Assembly (NCBI RefSeq): GCF_003269425.1
Contig: NZ_CP030104.1
Span: forward strand, 3,505,001-3,569,000
DNA from: Flagellimonas maritima
GTDB taxonomy: Bacteria; Bacteroidota; Bacteroidia; Flavobacteriales; Flavobacteriaceae
Length of the DNA: 64,000 nt
Reading direction: 5' to 3'
Made by a program: the position numbers and the translations under genes. Positions 36,663-45,321 of this stretch are shown piece by piece (the stretch's first letter is position 1; each line of letters begins with the position of its first letter). The notes under the pieces were generated by a model. That model saw only the letters and a program-made list of their open reading frames with translations. It was not told the origin of the DNA and did not search any database.

Positions 36663-37718
36663 TTATGCTATAACCCCTATTTCATAGGGGATTCCCGTTT
36701 TTATGACCGCCAACGTACGGCTCAAAAGCTTACGGGCCACTTTGACGATCACGGATTTCACGTTCTTGCCCTGGTGCTTCCGGTAGTATCCCTGCATCAC
36801 CGGGTCCGTGCGTATGGCCTGCCATGAGGCCTCTATAAAATAACTGCGTATCAATCGGTGGGCACGCATACTTACTCCCGTGTGCCTTATGGTGTCGCCA
36901 CTTTGATAAATACCAGGTGAGAGTCCAACATAGCCCGCCAGTTGCTTGATGTTGTTGAACCTGCGCAGATCTCCCAGTTCGCTCAATATGCCACTGGCCA
37001 CGATGGGGCCGATACCGGGAATGCTGCGCAAAAGCATATAGTCCCCCTTGTAATGTTTCTTGGTCCATTTGCGCAATTGGGTCGATACGTCCCTGAACTC
37101 CCGGTCTATAAAACGGAAACTGCGCATGCGGCTTTCTAGTACCTCTTTCCCCGTTGGGTGTGCGAATTCCAAATTGTCCAACCAGTCCCTGAAAGCGTGG
37201 CTCCAGTTATCGTTGTCGTACCGCTCGGGAACCTTGATGCCGTAATACAGCAGCTGCATCTTGATATAGCTCTTGATCTGGCGCATGTCCTTGACAAGGT
37301 CGTTCCTTCTGCGGAACAGGCTGCGCAACTGTTCCCGTTCCGGATCGGGGACCACGATGCCCTCCAAACGGCCGTCCTTCAGTTCACGGGCTATGAGCTG
37401 CGCATCTATACGGTCCGTCTTGGTATGGCGCTCCTTGCCCTTCCTGAATATATCGGCAGGGTTCACCACCAGTGAGCACCAGCCATAACCCTCGAAAGAA
37501 CGATGGGCCCGATAACCGCAACATCCCGCCTCGTAGGCCGTCGAAACCTCATGACCCGGATAGTGCCGCTCCACATATTCCCTTAGCCCTTCCGGGTCCG
37601 GGGACATGGAAAAGGTCCTACCGGAGGACAGGTCCGTGGCACAGTGGACCTTCCAACTGCGCTTGTGTATGTCGATACCAATGAATAACTTGGGTCTTGC
37701 AGTGTGTCCTGTTTTCAT
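36663..37718 (-). CDS. IS110-family transposase (copy 1)
   Basis: A 351-residue DEDD transposase. The N-terminal RuvC-like domain begins KLFIGIDIHKRSWKVH (first catalytic Asp), has STAYEAGCCGYRAHRSFEG (Glu) and KTDRIDAQLIARELKDG (Asp). The C-terminal Tnp_20 domain has LLRSIPGIGPIVASGILSEL and YVGLSPGIYQSGDTIRHTG, the serine-containing segment. Complete and apparently functional. These enzymes recombine circular element and target guided by an element-encoded RNA. Same orientation as copy 2, and opposite to the cassette genes around it. Confidence 0.95.
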   Translation of the reverse strand: MKTGHTARPKLFIGIDIHKRSWKVHCATDLSSGRTFSMSPDPEGLREYVERHYPGHEVSTAYEAGCCGYRAHRSFEGYGWCSLVVNPADIFRKGKERHTKTDRIDAQLIARELKDGRLEGIVVPDPEREQLRSLFRRRNDLVKDMRQIKSYIKMQLLYYGIKVPERYDNDNWSHAFRDWLDNLEFAHPTGKEVLESRMRSFRFIDREFRDVSTQLRKWTKKHYKGDYMLLRSIPGIGPIVASGILSELGDLRRFNNIKQLAGYVGLSPGIYQSGDTIRHTGVSMRAHRLIRSYFIEASWQAIRTDPVMQGYYRKHQGKNVKSVIVKVARKLLSRTLAVIKTGIPYEIGVIA

Positions 37719-37887
37719 ATCTTTTTGTTTTAGAGAACTTTAAAGATAAAGGACACGCTGCTTTTACATAGATGCTATAAATAATAGGCGAAATAGTAAT
37801 AAAATCAAGGCTTTTAGCTCGTTTTAAACTTTATGCTTAACCGAAAATTTAGAGCTTCGAAATCGCCTACTTTCCATATACCAACCG

Positions 37888-38166
37888 TTCAGGTCAATTC
37901 GGCCGGTGCCGACCCGCGTTGCTATATTTTGCTTCGCAAAATCCCGCCCCACGGGAAATCGACCTGAACGGAAGCGCTGTACCAAATTGCTTTTTCCCCT
38001 CTCCTGGTCCGGCGCCCGGCCAGATAACCCAGTGCGCAGGGTCGAACTGACATGAACACCTGGCCATAAGCAATTTGGCACGGCCTTACCCGTATTTTGC
38101 CCTTTATGGCTATCTTAGATAACCAACAGAACAAAATCCAAGGCCGCACTGCGTATAGCGCTTCCG
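37888..38166 (+). repeat. Gene-less cassette, copy B (279 bp)
   Basis: Same organisation as copy A: start TTCAGGTC, R'' GACCTGAAC, outer arms GGAAGCGCT/AGCGCTTCC, end CCGTT. Only scattered single-base differences from the other copies. Confidence 0.85.
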
Positions 38167-38190
38167 TTGTGCTCAATTTGGATTAAAACA

Positions 38191-38901
38191 ATGAACAATG
38201 CCAATTACAAATTCTTTCTAAAACTTGCTGGAATTTTTTCTATTCTTGGAGCTATAACAACCAGTTTGTTAATATTCCTGCCAAATCCAGTAGCTGCAGA
38301 TTTTGAATCTCAAACTTTACTTTTTGAGAATAAACTATATTTGACCAAACTTTGGATATTATTTATCCACCCTCAGGTAAACATAATTGCAAGTTTAGGT
38401 ATCGCTTGTATTCTTTTCAAAAAATATCCCACACAAATGATTGTTGGGAGTTTATTCTTGTTGGTTTGGGCATATACCGAAATGTCTCAACAATCTTTAT
38501 TAATAGACACCTTAAATCAAATATGGAGACCTAACTATGTAAATGCTGAAAGTGAGATTACCAAAAGTATGTTCAAGTCATTGATTAATGCTGCAAACGG
38601 AATTTCAGATAGCAAGTATTTCCTTGTTATTTACGGTTTTGGACTTGGTTCATTCCTATATGGTACTGCACTCATTCAGGAAAATGGACTTGGAAAATGG
38701 ATTGGTGTTTCGCTTTTATTCATCGGAATATTGAGCCTTTGTTCATTTACAAGATACTATCTTGGAATTTCTTCATTGAACAAGCCCGTAAATTGGTTTT
38801 ATGAATGGATTTATTCCTATCTACAACCAATAGTTCGAATTGCTATCGGGATTTGGATATTTAGAAGAATAAAAACTGAGCACAACAACGTGTATAATTA
38901 A
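38191..38901 (+). CDS. Multi-pass membrane protein (cassette 3)
   Basis: A 236-residue protein with about six hydrophobic helices (FFLKLAGIFSILGAITTSLL, LWILFIHPQVNIIASLGIAC, MIVGSLFLLVWAYTEMS, FLVIYGFGLGSFLYGTALI, WIGVSLLFIGILSLCSF, VRIAIGIWIFRRI). The ATG at 38191 is chosen; the longer frame begins in the preceding repeat. No family was recognised. The last codons (EHNNVYN and stop) lie inside the attC left arm, showing how tightly the gene is packed into its cassette. Function unknown. Confidence 0.75.
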   Translation: MNNANYKFFLKLAGIFSILGAITTSLLIFLPNPVAADFESQTLLFENKLYLTKLWILFIHPQVNIIASLGIACILFKKYPTQMIVGSLFLLVWAYTEMSQQSLLIDTLNQIWRPNYVNAESEITKSMFKSLINAANGISDSKYFLVIYGFGLGSFLYGTALIQENGLGKWIGVSLLFIGILSLCSFTRYYLGISSLNKPVNWFYEWIYSYLQPIVRIAIGIWIFRRIKTEHNNVYN

Positions 38902-39006
38902 TGGCTAGTTCAAGCCTACTTACGAAAATCCTCGCGGATTTTCTATCTGGTTTTTATTTGCTAAATTAGGTGCTTAAACACGCCACTAATCATACACGAG
39001 ACCGTT
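38877..39006 (+). other. attC of cassette 3
   Basis: R'' TGAGCACAAC is the exact complement of the cassette start GTTGTGCTCA. Arms CGTGTATAATTAATGGC and GCCACTAATCATACACG pair with a few mismatches. Length about 130 bases, ending GAGACCGTT. Confidence 0.8.
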
Positions 39007-39283
39007 CAGGTCAATTCGGCCGGTGCCGACCCGCGTTGCTATATTTTGCTTCGCAAAAACCCGCCCCACGGGAAATCGACCTGAACGGAAGCGCTGTACC
39101 AAATTGCTTTTTCCCCTCTTCAGGTCCGGCGCCCGGCCAGATAACCCAGTGCGCAGGATCGAACTGACATGAACACCTGGCCATAAGCAATTTGGCACGG
39201 CCTTACCTGTATTTTGCCCTTTATGGCTATCTTAGATACCCAACAGAACAAAATCCAAGGCCGCACTGCGTATAGCGCTTCCG
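39005..39283 (+). repeat. Gene-less cassette, copy C (279 bp)
   Basis: Same unit as copy A with minor changes (GCAAAAACCCGCC in the spacer, CAGGATCG in the attC loop). Same start, R'' and outer arms. Confidence 0.85.
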
Positions 39284-39297
39284 TTACCTGCAATTAG

Positions 39298-40068
39298 ATG
39301 AAACCAAGTACAATAAATATAATTATAGCAATAATAAGTGCTTTAGCCACTGTAGTTGCAGCAATCATTTATTATTTAACACTTGAGGAATTAAAAAAGC
39401 AGAGAGAAAATACTGCGAGACCACATCTTTTTATAGATAAAACATATTTCAATGTTCAAGGAGTACGGAAAGGAGATTATCTAATTCCAATTAAATGGAC
39501 AACAGAAAAAATGACATCTGTAATTCTCGAATTTACGAATGAAATCAATATTGCGAAATTCTTTCTTAAATGCTACAATATTGGATTTGGAACTGCGACT
39601 AATGTAAGTGTTGAATTTTACTATGATATTGATTTGTTCATTTCTAAGATTAGTGAGTTAGAAAAAGAAGTAAAAGAAAGCGACCGAATAAAAATTGAGA
39701 AAAATAATGTGCTTATTTCTTTTTCGACCGAAAATGAAGAAATGCCACCAAGAAAATTTGGACTGACTATTGAAAATAATCTAAAACATTACGTAACCTA
39801 CGTTTTACCTGTAAACATCAAAAATGAGCCTGTTAATTTGAGATTGCCTTCTCACTATCTTGAACTACTCAATGTTTATGTATTTTACTTTATGTCAATT
39901 GAAAATAAAGAAGATTTAGATTATTCAGTTCCAGAAATAACGACCAAAATAAATTACTCAGATATTAACAAAAAACAGATGGAGGAATCTTTTACCATTG
40001 TAACTAACTTGAACGCTATGAGTCTTGCTGGTTACAGTGGAGAATTTACACTGCATAAAAGAAAATAA
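39298..40068 (+). CDS. Membrane-anchored hypothetical protein (cassette 4)
   Basis: A 256-residue protein. One N-terminal membrane helix (INIIIAIISALATVVAAIIYY) is followed by a short coiled segment (LEELKKQRENTARPHLFID) and a mainly beta soluble domain. This plan, a signal-anchor helix followed by an R-P-x-L-hydrophobic strand, is seen in many small Bacteroidota and Proteobacteria proteins of unknown role. It starts 14 bases after the crossover. Function unknown. Confidence 0.75.
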   Translation: MKPSTINIIIAIISALATVVAAIIYYLTLEELKKQRENTARPHLFIDKTYFNVQGVRKGDYLIPIKWTTEKMTSVILEFTNEINIAKFFLKCYNIGFGTATNVSVEFYYDIDLFISKISELEKEVKESDRIKIEKNNVLISFSTENEEMPPRKFGLTIENNLKHYVTYVLPVNIKNEPVNLRLPSHYLELLNVYVFYFMSIENKEDLDYSVPEITTKINYSDINKKQMEESFTIVTNLNAMSLAGYSGEFTLHKRK

Positions 40069-40069
40069 C

Positions 40070-40199
40070 TGCAGGTAACAATGGCTATAAATAATTGCTT
40101 GTTCTCGCTTACTTTGGAAATTCCGCAGGAATTTCCAACTTGGTGTGTACTTGCAAAGTTAAGTACTCACCCACGCAACTACTCATAGCCGAGACCGTT
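40070..40199 (+). other. attC of cassette 4
   Basis: R'' TGCAGGTAAC exactly complements the start GTTACCTGCA. Arms GGCTATAAATAATTGC and GCAACTACTCATAGCC pair with small mismatches; an inner GAAATTCC/GGAATTTC stem is also present. It leads straight into the next gene cassette without a gene-less unit. Confidence 0.85.
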
Positions 40200-40215
40200 G
40201 TGGTGCATATAAAAA

Positions 40216-40854
40216 ATGAGAGCTAACATCAAATTATCGTTTCTGATTTTGCTGATTTTGACAATAATCGGGTGTCAAAACTCTGTCCAAAATGAAAAAC
40301 AGTTAGCTCGACAGGTATTTGGAAAATGGCAAGGAGAAAATGACAGTCTCGGAGTTGAATTAAATATTGACCAATTCAAAAAATGGAATGACTTACTTGA
40401 ACGGACTGAAAGAATTGCGTGCAATGATAGTTTGCCTAAAATAACTTTGACTACAGAGAATAAATTAAAAACCATTTATTTCCGTAATCCTTGTTGGGAA
40501 GATTTTGCTTGTATTTTAATCAAACAAAAAAATGTCATTGAAATTCATAACGATACGATTAATAAAAATGATGAAAATTTCTTCCCTTTAGATAGTTTGG
40601 AGAATGTTTTAAAAAAGGATTTAGAAAATAATGGCAAAAACCCAAAGTTAAGTGATAATCCAGAAAAACTGTTGATTTACATTTCTTACGACAACAAAAA
40701 TGGATTTAAAAACCTACCCAATACTCTAAACCAACTGACCGAAACCTACAACCGAATTACAAATAAGACTGATATTAAATTATGGTTGAATGAAAAAATT
40801 TATTTTGTTCCGCCACCACCACCGCCAATGAATGAAATTGAATTAGATGAATAA
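40216..40854 (+). CDS. Lipoprotein with proline-rich tail (cassette 5)
   Basis: A 212-residue lipoprotein: signal LSFLILLILTIIGC with lipobox TIIGC near residue 20, a mature part of mixed structure (QVFGKWQGENDSLGVELNID), and a C terminus with six consecutive prolines (VPPPPPPMNEIELDE). No family was recognised. Single gene of the cassette, 18 bases after the crossover. Probably periplasmic or outer-membrane facing. Function unknown. Confidence 0.72.
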   Translation: MRANIKLSFLILLILTIIGCQNSVQNEKQLARQVFGKWQGENDSLGVELNIDQFKKWNDLLERTERIACNDSLPKITLTTENKLKTIYFRNPCWEDFACILIKQKNVIEIHNDTINKNDENFFPLDSLENVLKKDLENNGKNPKLSDNPEKLLIYISYDNKNGFKNLPNTLNQLTETYNRITNKTDIKLWLNEKIYFVPPPPPPMNEIELDE

Positions 40855-40861
40855 AAAATAC

Positions 40862-40994
40862 GCACCACAACACTGTATATAAAAATTGCTAGTTTTACCA
40901 TAAACCAATGTGAGTTGCTTTGTTTGCTAGCTTCTGATTTTCCTTCGGAAAATCCTCGCACGCAAACACGCAACTTTCCATATACAACAACGTT
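40862..40994 (+). other. attC of cassette 5
   Basis: R'' GCACCACAAC exactly complements the start GTTGTGGTGC (40197). Arms TGTATATAAAAATTGC and GCAACTTTCCATATACA pair; an inner GATTTTCC/GGAAAATC stem is present. It ends at CAACGTT. Confidence 0.8.
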
Positions 40995-41272
40995 CAGGTC
41001 AATTCGGCCTGTGCCGACCCGCGTTGCTATATTTTGCTTCGCAAAATCCCGCCCCACGGGAAATCGACCTGAACGGAAGCGCTGTACCAAATTGCTTTTT
41101 TCCCCTCTCCTGGTCCGGCGCCCGGCCAGATAAGACAGCGCGCAGGGTCGAACTGACATGAACACCTGGTCATAAGCAATTTGGCACGGCCTTACCCGTA
41201 TTTTGCCCTTTATGGCTATCTTAGATACCCAACAGAACAAAATCCAAGGCCGCACTGCGTATAGCGCTTCCG
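40993..41272 (+). repeat. Gene-less cassette, copy D (about 280 bp)
   Basis: Same unit as the others, with GGCCTGTGCC in place of GGCCGGTGCC in the spacer and AAGACAGCGCGC in the attC loop. Start, R'' and outer arms are unchanged. Confidence 0.85.
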
Positions 41273-41291
41273 TTGGCAGTAATTTGAGCAA

Positions 41292-41672
41292 ATGAAAACA
41301 GAACAATGTCCAATATGCTATACAAACCTTGAAGTAAAGGAATTTGCACCTTGTGATGATTGTGGTGGATTAGATGAAGAAATTAATCACTTCAAAAATG
41401 GAATTCACAAATACAATGTTTATGAGATTTACAATGGATTTAAACTACAATTGTGCAATTTTTGCGATGTCGACTTTGGCTCATACAAATCTGAATATTG
41501 GAGATTTTTAGGAAATAAGCGAATTGGTTATGAAAACTTCAAACTTGTCTCTTCTGTTGATAATCCTATGATTCAGAAGACTAAATATTGTCCTGAATGT
41601 AACAGAGGATTAAAATTTTTAATGTTTTTAAGAGACCTCAGAGAAATAATAAAACAAGAAGAAACGAATTGA
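41292..41672 (+). CDS. Small protein with four CxxC zinc knuckles (cassette 6)
   Basis: A 126-residue soluble protein. Four Cys pairs (CPIC near residue 6, CDDC near 19, CNFC near 56, CPEC near 98) could form two zinc ribbons. EINHFKNGIHKYNVYEIYNG lies between them. No family was recognised. Its TGA stop overlaps the TTG start of the next gene, so the pair is coupled. Zinc-ribbon proteins of this size often bind nucleic acid or protein partners; nothing more can be said. Confidence 0.72.
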   Translation: MKTEQCPICYTNLEVKEFAPCDDCGGLDEEINHFKNGIHKYNVYEIYNGFKLQLCNFCDVDFGSYKSEYWRFLGNKRIGYENFKLVSSVDNPMIQKTKYCPECNRGLKFLMFLRDLREIIKQEETN

Positions 41673-42043
41673 AAAGAAGCGGATATAAATATCAAATTGA
41701 ACAGAAGCTTCTTAATGAAGATTGGGAGATAAAAACGATGGACTCTAATTTTGAATGGTGGGATGATGAGCATTGGAAAATGGAATACAAGTACGACTCT
41801 AAACTGTCATTTTTCTTGTGTTTTATTGTTGACCCAATGTTTGAAAAACCAAGAAAAAAAGGTCAAGGAATACATGAAGTAAAAGCCTCTACCGAGTTCC
41901 CGAAAAATTGGAATGATAATGAACACACTATTGCTTCAATCAGTATGACAAAAAGAAAATTTGAAATCAAATTGGCGGAATTTATGAACGATATTATTGA
42001 ATTTAAAAAAGAAAAAACTACTGCCAACAATAGCTATAAGTAA
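41669..42043 (+). CDS. Hypothetical protein coupled to the zinc-knuckle gene (cassette 6)
   Basis: A 124-residue soluble protein rich in Trp, Lys and Glu (NFEWWDDEHWKMEYKYD near the middle). It begins with TTG overlapping the previous stop as TTGA. No signal peptide or membrane helix. The last codons (ANNSYK) run into the attC. A two-gene cassette with tight coupling suggests the proteins act together, perhaps as a toxin-antidote or enzyme-inhibitor pair; that is inference. Confidence 0.65.
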   Translation: MKRSGYKYQIEQKLLNEDWEIKTMDSNFEWWDDEHWKMEYKYDSKLSFFLCFIVDPMFEKPRKKGQGIHEVKASTEFPKNWNDNEHTIASISMTKRKFEIKLAEFMNDIIEFKKEKTTANNSYK

Positions 42044-42147
42044 TTGCTTATTCTCGCCTTCTTCTGAAAATCCTTGCGGATTTTCAGTTTGGTGCGTACT
42101 TGCTAAGTTTAGTGCTAATCCACGCAACTACTCATAGCCGAACCGTT
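42019..42147 (+). other. attC of cassette 6
   Basis: R'' TACTGCCAAC exactly complements the start GTTGGCAGTA (41272). Arms AGCTATAAGTAATTGC and GCAACTACTCATAGCC pair; inner CTGAAAATCC/GGATTTTCAG stem. It overlaps the end of the preceding gene. Confidence 0.85.
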
Positions 42148-42423
42148 CAGGTCAATTCGGCCGGTGCCGACCCGCGTTGCTATATTTTGCTTCGCAAAAC
42201 CCCGCCCCACGGGAAATCGACCTGAACGGAAGCGCTGTACCAAATTGCTTTTCCCTTCTTCAGGTCCGGTGCCCGGCCAGATAAGACAGCGCGCAGGGTC
42301 GAACTGACATGAACACCTGGCCATAAGCAATTTGGCACGGCCTTACCCGTATTTTGCCCTTTATGGCTATCTTAGATACCCAACAGAACAAAATCCAAGG
42401 CCGCACTGCGTATAGCGCTTCCG
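42146..42423 (+). repeat. Gene-less cassette, copy E (about 278 bp)
   Basis: Same unit as the others, one or two bases shorter in the C run of the attC loop. The 153 bases that follow (42424-42576) belong to cassette 7 and hold only AT-rich sequence before the stop of its reversed gene. Confidence 0.85.
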
Positions 42424-42576
42424 TTGTAGTGCATTTTGTCAAATCTATTACTTTTTAAATTTTTGTAGTATGTAAAAAAGGTCTTCAAAATATTAATCAT
42501 TGAAGGATAGGATGGTTAATTCCAACTAAAAAACCGCCATGACCTTTTCAGTAGAAAAAAATTCATACGTCAGGTT

Positions 42577-44670
42577 TTATAAGAAATTTATTTTCTCAAC
42601 AAATACATCAAAACCAGTAATTATTTGGTTTTCCGGAATTGATATTGAAAATATCTCACCAACGTTATTTTCAAATATTCTAATAGGGTAGCCCTTCGTT
42701 TTAATGGTTTGTATTTCACTTGTTTCTGTATCGTAAAGTAATACTTCACGTTTTAAAAATTCTGTTTGCACATCACTTCCAAACCAATCAGGGTCAATGG
42801 TAGATGCAAAAATAAATTTCGCATCATTGGATAAACCTAGTGCAAACAAATCTTCAGGTAATTGAGCTTCAACCTGAAAAGAAATTGTAGAATATAGTTT
42901 TCTTTGACCGTAATTAATCAGTAAGTTACCCGAGTCACTGTAAAAAGAGGTATTTTTATATTTGGCAATATAATCGGAACTAAGTGGTAGCGTAATCACT
43001 CTCCTATTCTGTAAAATACCATTATCATCAACGGCATACAGGATGCTTTCCTGATCATTTTTATGCCCGACTATTATTTCATCGTCGTTCACATGGATTA
43101 TTCTATATAGGTTGTCTCCGTGATGTGTTTCGAAATGAATTTGTTTGTCAAGAAGCATTAATTCTTCCCCATTTCTTTGAAAAATGAATATGGAGTCGGT
43201 ATCGATAACAACCAAAAAGCCATTTTTTGTATATGTGAAATCTACAATACTAGATACATTAAATTCCTCAAATAGGTAAAAGGAACCAAAGGAGAAAATC
43301 TCTGAAAGCGATGTCGGATTTAAAAAATGTAAATTATTTCGCCCATTTACTACCAACTCTTTTCCCTCGGAAAAATTAAATGGTTTTCTAAACGGAAATT
43401 CACCCGCAACATAGACTTCTTCACTTGTAGTTGATTCAAGCACACCTTGATCATAATTAAGTCTCAGTATCGCATAGGCATCATAACTGGCCCAACTCGG
43501 AATTTGACTGCTTCCGTGTAAGTATACGGCGGGTTCATCATCATCAACTTCTAGATGGCTTAAATAAATTGGCCCGAATAAATCTTTTTGTCTAAAAGTT
43601 ACCTGTTCGTAATTGGATACCACATTCGTACCAAAAATATTATAAGCATAAACTGCGTAAAACGGATTTTCAATATATGGTGGGTCGGTATCAAGAAAAC
43701 TGGTTTCTTCGATAGCATTAATCGTTTTGACACTGTCCTCTTCATGGAAAAGCAAATTTGTTCCGTCGGTACTTGCATAAACTATTTCGTAATGGGAAAA
43801 GTATGGGATGTCATATTCACTCCATTCTAAAAGAATAGTTTCACCATCTACACTAACACTATTCAGATTAGGTGTATTTGGAATAATTAAATCTTTTGGG
43901 TTTTCAGTAAGTAATCTACTTTCGCCAACCAAAACATCATCAGAATATACTCTCAAAAAATAGCATAAGGTATTTGTGGTAGCTGGTGGATCGTAATCGA
44001 TAAAAGTAGTGTTGTTAATATCCCCAATTTCTGTGAGGAGTACCGCATTTTCTTTTGTACAAGACCCGTCTATGGAACGATATACCTCATAACCAGTAAA
44101 CGAATTAACATCTGTTTCTTGCTTCCAATTAAATTTCAAAAGTGATGTTTCATCGGAATCTCTTTCAAAAGAGGTGGCTATGTGGTTATTAGTAATGGGG
44201 TCATAACGTTTTAAATTAGCTTTGAAAACATCTTTATTTCCATCATCATCAAAATCAAATAGAAACCTGATCACTAATTCAGAGGATTTGAAATCGATAA
44301 TTGAAAGCTCCTCCACTTCTCCTGATGAAAACGAGATTGATATTATTCCGTTTTCAATTTTCCAATTGCCCGTTTTTTTAACAGGAACACAGTCATCGTT
44401 GTTATATAAAACTTCTTCATATCTGCTATTTTCGGAAAAGACTAAGTATTCATATCCACATACTGGGAAACGTGGCGCTATCTGAACACTAGTGTCCATA
44501 AATTCTCCTGAATAAATGAACCATGTTCCTAGAATATCCTCAATTTTTACATTCGTATTTACATTGGTATCATCATCAGGGGTAAAGGTCTCCTCTTCTT
44601 CCCCACTTTCACAAGCAAGAATAGTAAGTAATAAAATGATAAGATATCTGTATCCTTTGAACTTCATCAT
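42577..44670 (-). CDS. Large multidomain lipoprotein, reversed in its cassette (cassette 7)
   Basis: About 697 residues, encoded against the direction of every other cassette gene. A lipoprotein signal (LIILLLTILAC) and acidic linker are followed by a lipocalin-like domain (IEDILGTWFIYSGEFMD, about 40-150). Two fibronectin-III-like domains come next (TGYEVYRSIDGSC and ILLEWSEYDIPYFSHYEIVY, about 165-375), and a beta-propeller-like C-terminal half has repeated hydrophobic strands. Two adjacent ATG codons make the first residue ambiguous. Likely surface exposed. It must use its own promoter. At 2.1 kb it is unusually big for a cassette gene. Function unknown. Confidence 0.8.
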   Translation of the reverse strand: MMKFKGYRYLIILLLTILACESGEEEETFTPDDDTNVNTNVKIEDILGTWFIYSGEFMDTSVQIAPRFPVCGYEYLVFSENSRYEEVLYNNDDCVPVKKTGNWKIENGIISISFSSGEVEELSIIDFKSSELVIRFLFDFDDDGNKDVFKANLKRYDPITNNHIATSFERDSDETSLLKFNWKQETDVNSFTGYEVYRSIDGSCTKENAVLLTEIGDINNTTFIDYDPPATTNTLCYFLRVYSDDVLVGESRLLTENPKDLIIPNTPNLNSVSVDGETILLEWSEYDIPYFSHYEIVYASTDGTNLLFHEEDSVKTINAIEETSFLDTDPPYIENPFYAVYAYNIFGTNVVSNYEQVTFRQKDLFGPIYLSHLEVDDDEPAVYLHGSSQIPSWASYDAYAILRLNYDQGVLESTTSEEVYVAGEFPFRKPFNFSEGKELVVNGRNNLHFLNPTSLSEIFSFGSFYLFEEFNVSSIVDFTYTKNGFLVVIDTDSIFIFQRNGEELMLLDKQIHFETHHGDNLYRIIHVNDDEIIVGHKNDQESILYAVDDNGILQNRRVITLPLSSDYIAKYKNTSFYSDSGNLLINYGQRKLYSTISFQVEAQLPEDLFALGLSNDAKFIFASTIDPDWFGSDVQTEFLKREVLLYDTETSEIQTIKTKGYPIRIFENNVGEIFSISIPENQIITGFDVFVEKINFL

Positions 44671-44827
44671 AAAACTAAAAGACTTTATAAATATTGAAAA
44701 CTAAAAATAAACCTAAATATTTCACCTCCAACTTTATTTTCTAATAAACACGAAGTAAAATAATATTATTGAATGTTACTATTTACTCTTCCCTTGTACC
44801 CACTTTCAAAATAAAATAGTAAAAAAC

Positions 44828-45022
44828 GCACTACAACAAAACCTAAACGTAATGCGGACTTTAGGCTAAAACGAAAGGTCTGTGTATATTTATAAGGTCG
44901 CTAAATCTTTGGGATTTAGCTTTGGACAAAAAAAAGAAAAAGCGAAACCAAAAGCTTTAGCTTCGTGCGCAGACGGAAACGAAAAGTTTCCTTGCCTCCG
45001 CATTACGCTTAGCCGAACCGTT
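44828..45022 (+). other. attC of cassette 7 (long form)
   Basis: R'' GCACTACAAC exactly complements the start GTTGTAGTGC (42423). It differs from the other sites: arms CCTAAACGTAATGCGGA and TCCGCATTACGCTTAGC close a long loop with inner stems such as GCTAAATC/GATTTAGC. About 195 bases. The 157 bases between the reversed gene's start and this site should contain that gene's promoter. Confidence 0.8.
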
Positions 45023-45298
45023 CAGGTCAATTCGGCCGGTGCCGACCCGCGTTGCTATATTTTGCTTCGCAAAACCCCGCCCCACGGGAAATCGACCTGA
45101 ACGGAAGCGCTGTACCAAATTGCTTTTCCCCTCTTCAGGTCCGGCGCCCGGCCAGACAAGACAGCGCGCAGGGTCGAACTGACATGAACACCTGGCTATA
45201 GGCAATTTGGCACGGCCTTACCCGTATTTTGCCCTTTATGGCTATCTTAGATACCCAACAGAACAAAATCCACGGCCGCACTGCGTATAGCGCTTCCG
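45021..45298 (+). repeat. Gene-less cassette, copy F (about 278 bp)
   Basis: Same unit as the others with small changes (CAGACAAGACAGC in the attC loop, CTATAGGC for CATAAGC). Start TTCAGGTC and R'' GACCTGAAC unchanged. Confidence 0.85.
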
Positions 45299-45321
45299 TT
45301 GTACACCATTTGACCAAACTT

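Larger units (their letters stand above)
36398..37780 (-). mobile_element. IS110-family (IS1111-like) insertion sequence, copy 1, inside attC
   Basis: A 1,383-bp segment that appears identical to 46359-47741, carrying one transposase gene on the minus strand. Subterminal 11-bp inverted repeats AGTTCTCTAAA (36419-36429) and TTTAGAGAACT (37730-37740) lie inside the ends, with no long terminal inverted repeats or clear target duplication, as in the IS1111 branch. About 60 bases precede the transposase and about 265 non-coding bases follow it, also the IS1111 layout. Exact ends are uncertain by a few bases because the target is similar in both copies. Confidence 0.85.
36382..37889 (+). other. attC of cassette 2, split by an IS110-family element
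   Basis: R'' TTTGCCTAAC (36382-36391) is the exact complement of the cassette start GTTAGGCAAA. The left arm continues AATGTAT, then the IS, then ATAAATAATAGGCGA. The right arm TCGCCTACTTTCCATATAC ends at CAACCGTT (37887). Joining the halves restores a hairpin of about 125 bases. Confidence 0.75.

Noticed and set aside
36663..37718. Plus-strand frames opposite the transposases
   Set aside because: They are antisense shadows of the conserved DEDD transposase gene in both IS copies.
42460..42560. AAAAAAGGTC / GACCTTTT inverted repeat in cassette 7 as a terminator
   Set aside because: The stem is only 8 bases with a loop of about 60 bases, too weak to call.
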